Source: CAYQNU01 sp964419055
Lineage (GTDB): Bacteria; Bacteroidota; Bacteroidia; Flavobacteriales_D; Parvicellaceae
DNA length: 64,000 nucleotides
Assembly: GCA_964419055.1 (NCBI GenBank)
Contig: CAYQNU010000012.1
Coordinates: 1 to 64,000 of the forward strand
Direction: 5' to 3'
The translations under genes and the position numbers were made by a program. Under the pieces are notes generated by a model. That model was not told where the DNA came from, ran no database searches, and saw only the letters and a program-made list of their open reading frames with translations. Shown here piece by piece: positions 43,653-53,944 of the stretch; within the stretch, counting starts at the first letter, position 1, and the number at the start of each line of letters is the position of its first letter.

Positions 43653-46652
43653 TTAAAACAACGTCATTTGATCATCACTATCCGGTTTTTTGATAGGCGA
43701 TTTCTTTTTGGGGACAACCGTTTCTTCTTTTATTGTGGCATCTTGGTCTTTTTTAGGTTGTATATCCCATTCCACTTCGATTGGTTTTTCATCTTGTTTT
43801 ACAGCAATTGTATCCTCCTTCTTTTCAGGGATTACCTCCTTAGGTAACTTATCTTTTTGTACCACCTTTTTGTATTCAGGTTTTACTTTTTCCTCTTTCT
43901 TAGGTTGAGTTGGTTTATCCAATTGCTCTTCAGAGGTTTCTTCATTGGTTTCAACATCCAAAGAATCGTCTATAATTGAATCCGTAGAATCTTCAATAAT
44001 TTCATTTGATTGATCTTCATCTTCCAGTTCTAATGTATTCAATTCTACCTCCTCATTGTCTTCTACATCCTCATCATCTCTTTCATAAATCACTTCTTCA
44101 TTTGCCGTGGAAATCCACTCTTCACCTTCACGAGCGGGCAGTAAAACAATTTCTTTAACTTTTAATTTCGTCAATTGATTGCCTTGAGCTTTTAAACCTT
44201 TTACATCAATCAATGCATTCAACACCTCTTCTTTATCGGGTAAATTCTTGGTTTCTCTTAAATGTTTGTTGTACGTAATTCGAATACGTGGATTAAAATT
44301 GGTTGTGGCAACTATTAATTGCATTCCCTCTTCTTCAGGAATAAACTCCACTTTGTTTTTCGAGTTTTCGGGCAAGAATCGTTTTACGAAATAGAGTTCT
44401 TTGGTGCTATTGAAATAAACACAGGCAACGGGTCGATCTTGATGCCATTTTTCAATGCTGATCATATCTTCGTCAAACTTGGTAGCCAACTCAAAACCAG
44501 ATAATTTATAGTAGCCTCCTTTGTGTAAAGTCAAAATCTTGTCTTCACCTTTAAATTGACCTAAATATTTACCTCTTCCTTCATCGTTCAATCGTTGAAC
44601 AACCTCATCCCACCATACTTTACGAGCCTCAAGTGTAGATCCTCCAACTTCTTTTTGTTCAACTTTAGAAATAATTTCTTTAGTTACCGTATTTCCTTTT
44701 GACGAACGACCTTTAATCAATAATTCACTAAAATCGACTAAAAAATTGGCTCTTTTTAAATGGGGTCGAGGTCGTAATTTTACATTGACAACTTCTTTAC
44801 GTCCATTGGGATTTTGACTAAAATAATGTACCGTTGAGCCTTTGGTTCCAGCAGTTAAATCATATTCTGTATCACGAGTTACACCCGTAACATTAAATCG
44901 TTTCATATAGGAAGGCCCCGTTTTACCATCTTGATAAATCATGTGATAAATGGTTCGTTTATCTCCTTTTTTGAAAATGTTGGCATAGATAATTCCTTTG
45001 CCTACAAACTTTTTGTCGGTGATTTTAGTAACCAACATTTTACCTGTTTCAAAAAACACAATTACATCATCTAACTCACTGCATTCGCAGATGTAATCTT
45101 CTTTTTTGAGTGACCAACCCACAAAACCTTCTTCAATATCAACGTATAATTTACGGTTATTGACAATAACTTTAGTGGCTTCAATGGTATCAAATACTCT
45201 GATTTCTGTTTTACGCTCACGACCAGCTCCAAACTTCTCTTTTAAATCTCTAAAATACTGCACCGCATAATCAATCAAATGCTCTAAGTGATGACGTAAT
45301 TCAGCTAATTGTTCTTCAATTTTTACGATATTTTCGTCTGCTTTAAAACTGTCAAACTTAGAAATACGCTTGATTCGGATTTCGGTCAAACGAACAATAT
45401 CTTCTTCAACTACCGGTCTTTTTAAATGTTTTATAAATGGTTTTAAACCTTTGTCGATGGCTGAAATCACTCCTTCCCACGTTTCTTCCTCTTCAATATC
45501 TCGATAGATACGGTTTTCTATAAATATTTTCTCTAATGAAGCCCAATGCCATTGACTTTCAAGCTCGTCAATTTTAATTTCTAATTCTTGTTGTAATAAA
45601 TCTACCGTGTGGTCTGTAGAACGCTTAAGCATTTCTGTTACCCCTAAAAATTCGGGTGAATTATTACGAATAACACACGCATTAGGCGAAATAGACATTT
45701 CGCACGAAGTAAAGGCATATAATGCATCAATCATCTTATCAGGTGAAACACCTGGTGGCAAATGCACGATGATTTCAGCTATAGCCGCAGTATTATCCTC
45801 AATTTTTTTAACCTTGATTTTATTCTTTTCGGTTGCTTTAACAATCGATTCGATTAAGGTATCGGTGGTGGTTCCAAAAGGAATTTCATCAATACGTAAG
45901 GTTTTATTATCTAACTTAACAATATTCGCTCTTACACGTACTCTTCCGCCTCTCAAACCATCATTATAATTGGTAAAATCAGCTTTTCCACCATTCGGGA
46001 AATCAGGGAAAATAGTAAACTTTCTGCCTCTCAAATAATCAATAGACGCATCAATCAGTTCAATAAAATTGTGCGGTAATATTTTACATGCTAGACCTAC
46101 TGCAATTCCTTCAGCTCCTTGTTGCAATAACAACGGGAATTTTACCGGTAATTTTTGCGGTTCTTTGTTTCGTCCATCATAGGAAGCTAACCAATTGGTT
46201 GTTTTGGGATTGAAAACTACGTGATTGGCAAACTTGGTCAAACGAGCTTCAATATATCTCGGAGCTGCTGCGCCATCACCTGTAAGTGTATTTCCCCAGT
46301 TACCTTGACAATCGATTAGTAAATCTTTTTGACCTATTTGCACCATGGCATCACCAATGGAAGCATCACCGTGCGGGTGATATTTCATAGTATTACCAAT
46401 GATATTCGCTACTTTATTGTAACGGCCATCATCCAACTCCTTCATAGAATGCAGGATTCTTCGTTGCACAGGTTTCAAACCATCCTCAATTGCGGGTACA
46501 GCACGTTCCAAAATAACATAAGAAGCATAGTCCATAAACCACTCCTTATACATTCCAGATAATCCTACAACCTTTTCTTTGTTATCGAAATTTCCCGTAG
46601 GTTCTTCGTCAAACGTCTCTTCGTTGTCGTTATGCAAATCGTCTTCGTTCAT
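43653..46652 (-). CDS. parC: DNA topoisomerase IV subunit A (ParC) with long charged C-terminal tail
   Basis: The 999-residue subunit breaks and rejoins DNA. After an acidic N-terminal extension come the winged helix and tower (YASYVILERAVPAIEDGLKPVQRR, described as about 43-64; catalytic Y133 in APRYIEARLT), then a C-terminal region with diverged gyrase-box blades. The last ~150 residues are low-complexity Glu/Asp then Lys/Pro-rich, predicted disordered, and end DSDDQMTLF. QMTLF resembles the sliding-clamp-binding pentapeptide (QL[SDN]LF-like). ParC rather than GyrA is inferred from pairing with parE, 8 bp upstream. No individual blades were verified. Confidence 0.92.
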   Translation of the reverse strand: MNEDDLHNDNEETFDEEPTGNFDNKEKVVGLSGMYKEWFMDYASYVILERAVPAIEDGLKPVQRRILHSMKELDDGRYNKVANIIGNTMKYHPHGDASIGDAMVQIGQKDLLIDCQGNWGNTLTGDGAAAPRYIEARLTKFANHVVFNPKTTNWLASYDGRNKEPQKLPVKFPLLLQQGAEGIAVGLACKILPHNFIELIDASIDYLRGRKFTIFPDFPNGGKADFTNYNDGLRGGRVRVRANIVKLDNKTLRIDEIPFGTTTDTLIESIVKATEKNKIKVKKIEDNTAAIAEIIVHLPPGVSPDKMIDALYAFTSCEMSISPNACVIRNNSPEFLGVTEMLKRSTDHTVDLLQQELEIKIDELESQWHWASLEKIFIENRIYRDIEEEETWEGVISAIDKGLKPFIKHLKRPVVEEDIVRLTEIRIKRISKFDSFKADENIVKIEEQLAELRHHLEHLIDYAVQYFRDLKEKFGAGRERKTEIRVFDTIEATKVIVNNRKLYVDIEEGFVGWSLKKEDYICECSELDDVIVFFETGKMLVTKITDKKFVGKGIIYANIFKKGDKRTIYHMIYQDGKTGPSYMKRFNVTGVTRDTEYDLTAGTKGSTVHYFSQNPNGRKEVVNVKLRPRPHLKRANFLVDFSELLIKGRSSKGNTVTKEIISKVEQKEVGGSTLEARKVWWDEVVQRLNDEGRGKYLGQFKGEDKILTLHKGGYYKLSGFELATKFDEDMISIEKWHQDRPVACVYFNSTKELYFVKRFLPENSKNKVEFIPEEEGMQLIVATTNFNPRIRITYNKHLRETKNLPDKEEVLNALIDVKGLKAQGNQLTKLKVKEIVLLPAREGEEWISTANEEVIYERDDEDVEDNEEVELNTLELEDEDQSNEIIEDSTDSIIDDSLDVETNEETSEEQLDKPTQPKKEEKVKPEYKKVVQKDKLPKEVIPEKKEDTIAVKQDEKPIEVEWDIQPKKDQDATIKEETVVPKKKSPIKKPDSDDQMTLF

Positions 46653-46660
46653 CTCTATAA

Positions 46661-48526
46661 TTACATTTCTTCTATGATGTCTTCAATCACCACTAAGTTT
46701 TCAATAATAAAATCTTGTCGCTCGGGTGTATTTTTACCCATATAATAGGTCAAAATTTCTTCAATGGATTGCTCTTTACTCAACACCACTGGCTCTAATC
46801 GTATATTTTCACCAATAAAATGCTTAAATTCATCTGGTGATATCTCTCCCAAACCTTTAAATCGCGTGATTTCTGGATTTTTACCTAATTCATCCAACGC
46901 TGCACGTCTCTCTTCTTCTGAATAACAGTAACGGGTTTCTTTTCTATTTCTCACCCTGAATAAAGGGGTTTGCAGTATATAAATGTGTCCTTTTTTTACC
47001 AAATCGGGGAAAAATTGCAGAAAAAACGTCAATAACAACAAGCGTATGTGCATACCATCCACATCGGCATCGGTAGCAATAATGATTTTATTGTAACGCA
47101 AATTATCTAAATCATCTTCAATATCTAGGGCAGCTTGTATTAAATTAAATTCTTCATTTTCGTACACTACTTTTTTGGTCAATCCAAAACAGTTCAAGGG
47201 TTTACCTCTCAAACTAAAGACTGCTTGAGTGGCTACATCCCTAGATTTAGTAATGGAACCAGAAGCCGAATCACCCTCTGTGATAAAAATGCTGGTTTCG
47301 TGTCTGCGTTCATCTTTGAAATCATTAAAGTGAACCTTACAATCTCGTAACTTTTTATTGTGAAGATTGGACTTTTTGGCTCTATCTCTTGCTAATTTTC
47401 TGATGCCCGTAAGTTCTTTACGTTCCTTCTCCGATTGTTTGATTTTATTTTCAAGCGTTTGAGCAATTGCAGGATTTCGGTGTAAAAAATTATCTAAATT
47501 TTCTTTCAAAAAGTCCATTACAAAAGCACGAACCGACTTTCCATTGGGTTCAATTTCTTGTGAACCTAATTTAGTTTTTGTTTGCGATTCAAAAACGGGT
47601 TCCACCACTTTGATACTTACCGCAGCTACAATCGACTGACGAATATCAACGGGATCGTATTTACCGTTATAAAAATCCTTAATAACCTTAGCAATAGCTT
47701 CTCTGAATGCAGTAAGATGCGTTCCTCCTTGAGTAGTATTTTGTCCGTTTACAAAGGATGAATAATCTTCACCATAACTACGGGTGTGCGTAAAAGCCAC
47801 TTCAATATCCTCTCCTTCTAAATGAATAATTGGATACAATGGATCGCCATCCATATTGTTTTCCAACAAATCTTTAAGTCCGTTTTTAGACAAAAATTTA
47901 TTCCCATTAAATTGAATCGTTAAGTTCCTATTGAGGTAACAATAGTTCCAAAACATATTTTCTAAATAATTGGCTCTGAACTGATAATTTTTAAAAATGG
48001 TATCATCAGGGATGAATTTCACATAGGTACCATTTTCTTGAGTAGTAGCTTCATTAGGATACTCTTTAACGATTTCACCTTTTGAAAATTCCACTCGTTT
48101 TAATTGGCCATCTCTTACGGATTCTACTTTAAAGTAACTCGATAAGGCATTTACAGCTTTGGTACCTACCCCATTTAATCCTACTGATTTTTTAAAAGCT
48201 TTGGAATCATACTTTCCCCCTGTATTCATTTTAGAAACGGCATCCACTACTTTTCCTAAAGGAATACCTCGTCCGTAATCACGAACGGTAACTTCACCTT
48301 CACTAACTTTTACAACAACTCTTTTACCATTCCCCATTACAAACTCATCAATACAGTTGTCTACAACTTCCTTGATAAGGATATAAATACCGTCATCTGC
48401 TGAGGCTCCATCACCTAATTTTCCTATATACATACCCGGACGCATACGAATATGCTCCTTCCAATCGAGCGACCGAATATTATCTTCGTTATACTCTACT
48501 TGTGGTTTTTCTTGTTCTTCAGACAT
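46661..48526 (-). CDS. parE: DNA topoisomerase IV subunit B (ParE)
   Basis: A 621-residue GHKL ATPase subunit: Bergerat-fold motifs [28 protein letters not shown] and [18 protein letters not shown] in the first 130 residues, the transducer with [14 protein letters not shown], and the TOPRIM domain with [10 protein letters not shown] (Mg-binding Glu), then [12 protein letters not shown] and [12 protein letters not shown]. It relaxes and decatenates DNA with ParC; gyrase would be encoded elsewhere. It is the first gene of a parE-parC operon. Confidence 0.95.
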   Translation of the reverse strand: MSEEQEKPQVEYNEDNIRSLDWKEHIRMRPGMYIGKLGDGASADDGIYILIKEVVDNCIDEFVMGNGKRVVVKVSEGEVTVRDYGRGIPLGKVVDAVSKMNTGGKYDSKAFKKSVGLNGVGTKAVNALSSYFKVESVRDGQLKRVEFSKGEIVKEYPNEATTQENGTYVKFIPDDTIFKNYQFRANYLENMFWNYCYLNRNLTIQFNGNKFLSKNGLKDLLENNMDGDPLYPIIHLEGEDIEVAFTHTRSYGEDYSSFVNGQNTTQGGTHLTAFREAIAKVIKDFYNGKYDPVDIRQSIVAAVSIKVVEPVFESQTKTKLGSQEIEPNGKSVRAFVMDFLKENLDNFLHRNPAIAQTLENKIKQSEKERKELTGIRKLARDRAKKSNLHNKKLRDCKVHFNDFKDERRHETSIFITEGDSASGSITKSRDVATQAVFSLRGKPLNCFGLTKKVVYENEEFNLIQAALDIEDDLDNLRYNKIIIATDADVDGMHIRLLLLTFFLQFFPDLVKKGHIYILQTPLFRVRNRKETRYCYSEEERRAALDELGKNPEITRFKGLGEISPDEFKHFIGENIRLEPVVLSKEQSIEEILTYYMGKNTPERQDFIIENLVVIEDIIEEM

Positions 48527-48682
48527 GTGAATTGGATACGATATAAATTAGCGATATAAAATTACTTCATATCCTCAACCATTTTCTCATACTGCATTGT
48601 TACTTTTCAACAACAAACGTTTAAAAGTCAACTTTTACCAATAACCTCAAAAAAACAAAACTCATTGACTATTTTGAAAATA

Positions 48683-49450
48683 TTAATTGATTCTATTAAT
48701 ATAAACACTATTTGCCTGAGCTAAGGAAGTGACCACCAAATCGTTTATACAAACGTTTTTAGGCAATTCAATAATCATTTTGATGATAGTAGCCACATCA
48801 TCTGCACATAAAGGGGTGTAACCATTATAGGCAGCTTTTGCTTTAATTTCATCTCCTGCAAAACGTACTAAAGAAAACTCCGTTTCGGCAGCACCTGGGT
48901 TAATTTGGCTCACTTTAATTTGATGTTCAAGTAAATCAATTCTCATTGATTTGGATAGTGCATCCACGGCAAATTTTGTTGCACAGTAAACATTTCCTTT
49001 ATCGTATACATCTCGAGCGGCTGTACTTCCTAAATTAATAATATGACCTTCGTTTCGGTTAATCATAAATGGCACTACCGCTTTGGTTACATACAATAAT
49101 CCTTTAATATTGGTGTCAATCATTTTATTCCAATCTGAAGTATCTCCATCTTGTATTCTCGATAAACCACTTGCTAAACCTGCGTTGTTAATTAATACAT
49201 CTATTTTTTTCCAATCCTCAGGTAAAGAAGAAATAGCACTGTTTACTTCATGTTCTTGTGTTACATCAAAATTTAATAAATATATTATAGATGCGGTTGA
49301 AGTTTCCAATTCTGATTTTAATTGCTGTAACCGTTCTAACCTCCTTCCTGTTAATATCATGCGATAACCAGATGTTGCCAACATACGCGCAGTTGCTTCA
49401 CCAAATCCAGAAGTTGCTCCAGTAATGAGAATGGTTTTGTCTTTAGACAT
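48683..49450 (-). CDS. SDR-family NADP-dependent oxidoreductase (YdfG-like)
   Basis: A classical 255-residue short-chain dehydrogenase: cofactor motif TGATSGFGEATA (about 8-19), TGRR (36-39; Arg pair suggests NADP preference), NNAG, catalytic Ser in NLGSTAARDVYD and YCATK (Tyr/Lys). The GATSGFGE variant and VSQINPGAAETEFSLVRF after the active site are typical of the YdfG/serine dehydrogenase group, which reduces or oxidises 3-hydroxy acids; substrate unknown. Cytoplasmic, single gene. Confidence 0.9.
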   Translation of the reverse strand: MSKDKTILITGATSGFGEATARMLATSGYRMILTGRRLERLQQLKSELETSTASIIYLLNFDVTQEHEVNSAISSLPEDWKKIDVLINNAGLASGLSRIQDGDTSDWNKMIDTNIKGLLYVTKAVVPFMINRNEGHIINLGSTAARDVYDKGNVYCATKFAVDALSKSMRIDLLEHQIKVSQINPGAAETEFSLVRFAGDEIKAKAAYNGYTPLCADDVATIIKMIIELPKNVCINDLVVTSLAQANSVYINRIN

Positions 49451-49616
49451 AGTTTCGAATTTTAAATTTGAACTACAAAGGACTTAAAAAAAAAGGGAAT
49501 TCCATTTATTTTCAACTAAAAACAAAAATGACCCTACTAAATTACTTCAGTAAGGCCAAATTTCATTCAATAGTTACTACTTTTGATTGGTTCTGTTGGT
49601 TATCGAATCAGCTCAA

Positions 49617-50015
49617 TTACCAATTTGAATAACCACCTTCCAACTCCAACACCGTTTTAAATCCCATAGTTTTCATTAAATCCAATGCTTTACTACTTCT
49701 ACCACCTGATTTACAGTAAATTAAAACGGGTTGAGTTTTGTCTAAACCTTCCAATTTTGATTGAAAATCAGTACTGTAAATATCATAATTTACCGCACCT
49801 TTGATATTACCCGCAGAAAATTCATCTGGAGTTCTTACATCCACAATTTGAACTTTGTTGGATTCCATATATGCTTTAAACTCTTCTTTGGTAACTCTTT
49901 GTAATTTACCATCTAATGATTTCACCTCTGCTTCTGTTGGTGCTGCACCACTTTTTGTCTGTGCACAACCTACCACTGTTACTCCAATTAGAAATGCTAA
50001 AATTATTTGTTTCAT
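49617..50015 (-). CDS. Rhodanese-domain lipoprotein
   Basis: Starting at the ATG at 50013-50015 the product (132 residues) begins MKQIILAFLIGVTVVGCAQ, a lipoprotein signal with Cys17. The mature part is a single rhodanese domain (about 40-132) with VDVRTPDEFSAGNIKGAVN and the active-site loop YCKSGGRSSKA, whose Cys carries persulfide in the family. The frame extends upstream to 50075, but an exact -7 box (50039-50046) lies inside that extension. Periplasmic or outer-membrane-anchored sulfur transfer is inferred; substrate unknown. Confidence 0.88.
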   Translation of the reverse strand: MKQIILAFLIGVTVVGCAQTKSGAAPTEAEVKSLDGKLQRVTKEEFKAYMESNKVQIVDVRTPDEFSAGNIKGAVNYDIYSTDFQSKLEGLDKTQPVLIYCKSGGRSSKALDLMKTMGFKTVLELEGGYSNW

Positions 50016-50038
50016 ATTAAATTTGTTTTTATTGAAAG

Positions 50039-50046
50039 CAAAGTTA
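50039..50046 (-). promoter_or_regulatory. -7 box TAACTTTG for the rhodanese gene
   Basis: Exact TAnnTTTG match on the minus strand, 24 bp upstream of the ATG at 50015; excludes the upstream start at 50075. Confidence 0.65.
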
Positions 50047-50221
50047 CTTCTTTCTAAAAAAAAGTGAAGTAACATTTGTTACATTATAACTCATTTAATA
50101 AAAAGAGCATTTTCAATAGTTAAAATTATTGTTTGGAATCAATATAAATAAACTTTAAAAGGCAACCATTTTTACTTTCTTCGTTAATGAAGTAATTAAA
50201 AACTTAAAACTTTATTTCACT

Positions 50222-51751
50222 ATGAAAAAAATTGTATCAATTGTTGCGTTGTTCTTTATTATTATTAATCTCCATGCTTTTATGCATACCAGAATTTATG
50301 TTATCCCAACCTATGGACCAGGGTGTAATGGAAAAATAATCATTAGCGAATGTGGAATGGGTTCTGCAACGTATTCATTAAGCGTAAATGGTGGGCCTCA
50401 ACTTTTGGGTTCTGCTTTTTTTGACAATATGTGTCCTGGAGCCTATCAAGTGGCATTTACCGCTACTGATGGGATGTCCACATATCAATTTGATGCCACA
50501 ATCACATTAAATGGTAACAACACTTCGGTAGTTTATACTACCATACCAACAGTTCAGCCTCTCACTACAATTGTAAATTATATGGCTTCGTCTATGAGTT
50601 GTGACGGTCAAATTAGTTTAAATGTAACTGGAGGATATAATCCAACAGCTACCTCGTGGTATCAAAATGGATCACCATTGACGGGTATCACTACAAACAC
50701 TTTAACCAATTTATGTCCAGGGAACTACGGTTTCATGGTAGTGGACAATTCTCCTTATTCTTGCCCAATAGGAACAGGAAGCGGTTTTATTTCATTAGAT
50801 ATTGAAAGTGTTGGTTGTCAAATAATTGTTTCAAATGTTACTTGTAATGCTTTTTGTGATGGCGAGGCAGAAATTATACCTATGGGAAATCCAATGAATT
50901 TACAGATGGCCATGGTTGCAGGTCCTGACAATATTATGTTGCCGAATATGACAATCAATCAGTGCGTTGGAAATGTTTTTGGTAATGTTCAGCATTATAC
51001 CGGTACAATGGCTTTTTGTGTAGGTGTAATTACCGAACCTAGCCCTTTACTATTAGATGTAACAGTTGTACAACCATCAACTACTGGTGCAAACGGAACG
51101 GCTACGGCTACCGTTACAGGTGGTACACCCTCCTATAATTATAATTGGAACGGTAACACATCCACAAGTAATACATTCAGTGTAGGAGCTGGAACATTTG
51201 TTGTTACTGTGATTGATGCAAATGGCTGTCAAATCAATACGTCTTATGATGTTTATAACCCATTAATGATCACAATTGGCTCCATTCAGCATCAAACTAA
51301 TGCCACTCCCAATGGTCAAATGAACGAAGTTATTTCGGGAGGAGTGCCTCCATACACCACTTACTTAAATGTTTCATCTACTTTAGTTGCTAGTGATTAC
51401 ACAGGTTTAGCAGCCGGAAATTATGAAGCGGTTGTAGTTGATTCAGAAAACAATCAGGCCTCAGTTGAATTTACAATAGGAAATGCCCTTTCAATAAATG
51501 AAAATAACTCAGAAATTGTCAACATTTATCCTAATCCGTCAAACGATATTATAAATATCAACACCGTTTCCAAGTCAATAATTGAAATCAGAATCGTTGA
51601 TCTTCAAGGAAGAATCGTTGAATCGTCTCCAATCATTTCAGGTTCAACTAATTTAACTTATTCGGTAGTCAATTTAACAGATGGATATTATTTCATTGAG
51701 TTAATCGATTCAAATAATTCAATGTCTAGAGCTACCTTTATTAAAAAATAA
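50222..51751 (+). CDS. T9SS cargo protein with SprB-like repeat and type A sorting domain
   Basis: A 509-residue exported protein: signal peptide (to about 19, LHAF), several Ig-like/SprB-like modules with paired cysteines (for example [20 protein letters not shown] near 300, the SprB-type signature), and a type A T9SS C-terminal domain: [16 protein letters not shown], then [24 protein letters not shown] and FIKK. It should be released or anchored on the cell surface via PorU-type processing. A mid-protein Met-rich stretch ([22 protein letters not shown]) is unusual but has no known meaning. Own terminator downstream at 51778. Confidence 0.88.
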   Translation: MKKIVSIVALFFIIINLHAFMHTRIYVIPTYGPGCNGKIIISECGMGSATYSLSVNGGPQLLGSAFFDNMCPGAYQVAFTATDGMSTYQFDATITLNGNNTSVVYTTIPTVQPLTTIVNYMASSMSCDGQISLNVTGGYNPTATSWYQNGSPLTGITTNTLTNLCPGNYGFMVVDNSPYSCPIGTGSGFISLDIESVGCQIIVSNVTCNAFCDGEAEIIPMGNPMNLQMAMVAGPDNIMLPNMTINQCVGNVFGNVQHYTGTMAFCVGVITEPSPLLLDVTVVQPSTTGANGTATATVTGGTPSYNYNWNGNTSTSNTFSVGAGTFVVTVIDANGCQINTSYDVYNPLMITIGSIQHQTNATPNGQMNEVISGGVPPYTTYLNVSSTLVASDYTGLAAGNYEAVVVDSENNQASVEFTIGNALSINENNSEIVNIYPNPSNDIININTVSKSIIEIRIVDLQGRIVESSPIISGSTNLTYSVVNLTDGYYFIELIDSNNSMSRATFIKK

Positions 51752-51777
51752 TAATTTACAAATTTTGATATTATACG

Positions 51778-51809
51778 AAAGAGCCAATTTTTTAATTGGC
51801 TCTTTTTTG
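51778..51809 (+). terminator. Strong intrinsic terminator after the T9SS cargo gene
   Basis: A perfect 12-bp stem (51778-51789 with 51794-51805; arms AAAGAGCCAATT/AATTGGCTCTTT) with a 4-nt loop, followed by Ts. Confidence 0.92.
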
Positions 51810-51827
51810 TTTACGAGTAATTTATTC

Positions 51828-51835
51828 TACTTTTG
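51828..51835 (+). promoter_or_regulatory. -7 box TACTTTTG for trmD
   Basis: Exact TAnnTTTG match four bases before the trmD ATG at 51840; the mRNA must be leaderless or nearly so. Confidence 0.65.
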
Positions 51836-51839
51836 CCTT

Positions 51840-52520
51840 ATGCAAATAGATATCATAACCGCTTTACCTGAATTATTAGTTGGCCCTTTTTCGCATTCAA
51901 TATTGAAACGAGCCGAAAATAAAGGTTTGGTCAAAGTAAATATCATCAACTTACGAGCCTATGCCGTTGACAAACATAATCGTTTGGATGATTATGCATT
52001 TGGTGGTGGAGCAGGAATGGTTATGATGATTGAACCCATTGAAAGATGCATCAATGAGCTGAAATCTCAACGAAATTATGATGATGTAATTTATATGTCA
52101 CCAGATGGTGAGTTATTATCTCAACCATTGGCCAATCAATTGTCCAGTGCCAAGAACATTATTATGCTTTGCGGACATTACAAAGGAGTAGATGAACGCG
52201 TAAGAGAACATCTTGTAACACGAGAAATATCCATTGGTGATTATGTTTTGACAGGTGGTGAATTGGCTGCTGCCGTGGTTTCCGATGCCATCATTCGGCT
52301 TATTCCAGGGGTACTCAATAATGAAACCTCTGCCCTTTCTGATTCATTTCAAGATAATTTAATTGCACCACCCGTGTACACGCGTCCTGCAGAATATAAT
52401 GGTTGGAAAGTTCCTGAAATTCTCTTATCGGGCAACTCATCAAAAATTGAAGAATGGAAAATGGATCAAGCCATTAAAAGAACTGAAGAAAGAAGACCTG
52501 GATTATTAAAAAATGAATAA
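51840..52520 (+). CDS. trmD: tRNA (guanine37-N1)-methyltransferase TrmD
   Basis: TrmD methylates G37 of tRNAs reading CNN-type codons and prevents +1 frameshifting. From the ATG at 51840 the product is 226 residues, the normal size: [13 protein letters not shown], the conserved [26 protein letters not shown] and the knot motif [15 protein letters not shown], then [13 protein letters not shown]. The open frame extends upstream to 51765, but that part overlaps the terminator and -7 box. Usual partners rimM and rplS are absent, so trmD stands alone here. Confidence 0.96.
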   Translation: MQIDIITALPELLVGPFSHSILKRAENKGLVKVNIINLRAYAVDKHNRLDDYAFGGGAGMVMMIEPIERCINELKSQRNYDDVIYMSPDGELLSQPLANQLSSAKNIIMLCGHYKGVDERVREHLVTREISIGDYVLTGGELAAAVVSDAIIRLIPGVLNNETSALSDSFQDNLIAPPVYTRPAEYNGWKVPEILLSGNSSKIEEWKMDQAIKRTEERRPGLLKNE

Positions 52521-52544
52521 TTAGACCCTTTTACCTAGAATAAG

Positions 52545-53393
52545 CTATTTTTGAAGTAATTCAATATCACAAATGATAGGCTCCTTATTGATACCTGTCT
52601 GTTGTCTAAAATTTTCACTAAACGAATATTGAAAAGGTACTAAAATTTTTGCCTTTTGTCCAAAGCACATATAACCAATAGCAATCCGCACACCTTCAAT
52701 AACTTGATCTTGCTGTCCAGCAATAAATTCAAATGGTTCATTTAATGTTGACTCTTCTATTAACCCTCCATTTAAACGTGTGGTTTTGTGCACCATTTTT
52801 ACTTTATTTCCTTTATCAATCGAAAAACCTTGGCAACTGTCCTCTAGGGCTATGTACATATTTTCATACTTAATAATCGTATCGGCTGTTTTTTTCCACT
52901 CAACAACAATGGAATCAACTCTTACAGCTATAGAATCAAGTAATTGTTGTTGTTTTTTTTTGGCATTTAATACGGCTAATTCAGAGGCTACCTCCAGCAC
53001 TTTAATATGTATTTTAATTTCTTCTTTTGGATCTAAATCATCTGGTAAGTTCCATTTTTGACATTTAAAAAAGTCTTCGGCATAACAATAAAAAACAGCA
53101 GAGTCACCCTTTTTTAATTCAAGTATCATTTCTTTAAAAGTAACCGAACAGAGTTCATTTTCTACTAATTGAACACTGTAAATTGAATCTGAAAAATGAG
53201 GAATCAACTCATCTTTACCGGTAAAAATTCGTAAGGAGAAATCTACAAAATCGCCATTTTTAGCAGCTATTTCATCGATTGATAACTCCAATAACTGGTA
53301 TTTAATTTTATTGTTTTTAGTAAATAAAAACCCGTCACTTTCACATGATTGAAAAAATAGGATTACGATTAATAAGGATAAAAAGATCCGCAT
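52545..53393 (-). CDS. Lipoprotein with two FKBP-like domains
   Basis: A lipoprotein (lipobox FFQSC, Cys17) of 282 residues. The first FKBP-like domain (about 30-135) has NGDFVDFSLRIFTGKDELI and EMILELKKGDSAVFYCYAEDFF; the second (about 185-282) has LNEPFEFIAGQQDQVIEGVRIAIGYMCFGQKAKILVPFQYSF. A charged linker lies between. FKBP domains are prolyl isomerases or chaperones; active-site aromatic residues look degenerate in the first copy. It overlaps the GldI-like gene by one base, so the three genes from nrnA form one operon. Role in outer-membrane or T9SS protein folding is an inference from the neighbour. Confidence 0.72.
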   Translation of the reverse strand: MRIFLSLLIVILFFQSCESDGFLFTKNNKIKYQLLELSIDEIAAKNGDFVDFSLRIFTGKDELIPHFSDSIYSVQLVENELCSVTFKEMILELKKGDSAVFYCYAEDFFKCQKWNLPDDLDPKEEIKIHIKVLEVASELAVLNAKKKQQQLLDSIAVRVDSIVVEWKKTADTIIKYENMYIALEDSCQGFSIDKGNKVKMVHKTTRLNGGLIEESTLNEPFEFIAGQQDQVIEGVRIAIGYMCFGQKAKILVPFQYSFSENFRQQTGINKEPIICDIELLQK

Positions 53394-53944
53394 TATTTTA
53401 CTTGCAATAAATGAATATCATACAAAACAGGTGATAAAGGCGGAATAGACTCCATATCTCCTAATAATCCGTGAGCTAAATAATGAGGTAAAATCACAAA
53501 AGCTCTATCATTTGGCCGTAAATAACAGATGGCTTCGTGCAAACCTGATTCTACTTGATCCATCTCAATTAAAAATTCTTGTATTCCCGTTTCTTTTGAA
53601 CTGTAACATAACGTTGTGTCGGCATCTAATAATCGAATATCAAACGCAACAACAGCAACTTGTCCGGGTTGTGCTAAGGCTCCCTCTCCTGATTTATATA
53701 CCCAATAACGAATACCAGTACTGGATTTAATCATTGGCCATTTTTTTCGTTTCACAAATTGATCAATTTTAAAGGACTCATCTTTTGTCCAAAATTGACT
53801 CATTTCAATAGATTGTTTTTGGGTAATTGTGGGTGCTTCATCTTCTGGGATGATTAGGTCAGGACGTTCCGTTTTACAACTCAGCAAAGTAGTGCTCATA
53901 AAAAACAATCCAAACCAATAGTTTCTATTTTTTAATGAATTCAT
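53393..53944 (-). CDS. GldI-like FKBP-type prolyl isomerase lipoprotein
   Basis: A 183-residue lipoprotein (TTLLSC, Cys23) with a C-terminal FKBP domain (about 75-183: GIRYWVYKSGEGALAQPGQVAVVAFDIRLLD, VESGLHEAICYLRPNDRAFVILPHYLAHGLLGD). The order, spacing and lipid anchor match GldI of Flavobacterium johnsoniae, which is needed for gliding; gldI there also lies near a DHH phosphoesterase gene. Start overlaps the 3' end of nrnA by 20 bp. Assignment as the GldI orthologue needs a search. Confidence 0.7.
   Translation of the reverse strand: MNSLKNRNYWFGLFFMSTTLLSCKTERPDLIIPEDEAPTITQKQSIEMSQFWTKDESFKIDQFVKRKKWPMIKSSTGIRYWVYKSGEGALAQPGQVAVVAFDIRLLDADTTLCYSSKETGIQEFLIEMDQVESGLHEAICYLRPNDRAFVILPHYLAHGLLGDMESIPPLSPVLYDIHLLQVK

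Noticed and set aside
43653..44120. Frameshift as the cause of the low-complexity ParC tail
   Set aside because: The frame continues with biased but coherent codon use to a natural stop and ends in a recognisable peptide.
51765..51839. N-terminal extension of TrmD
   Set aside because: It overlaps an intrinsic terminator and the -7 box and is absent from the family; the ATG at 51840 gives the normal length.
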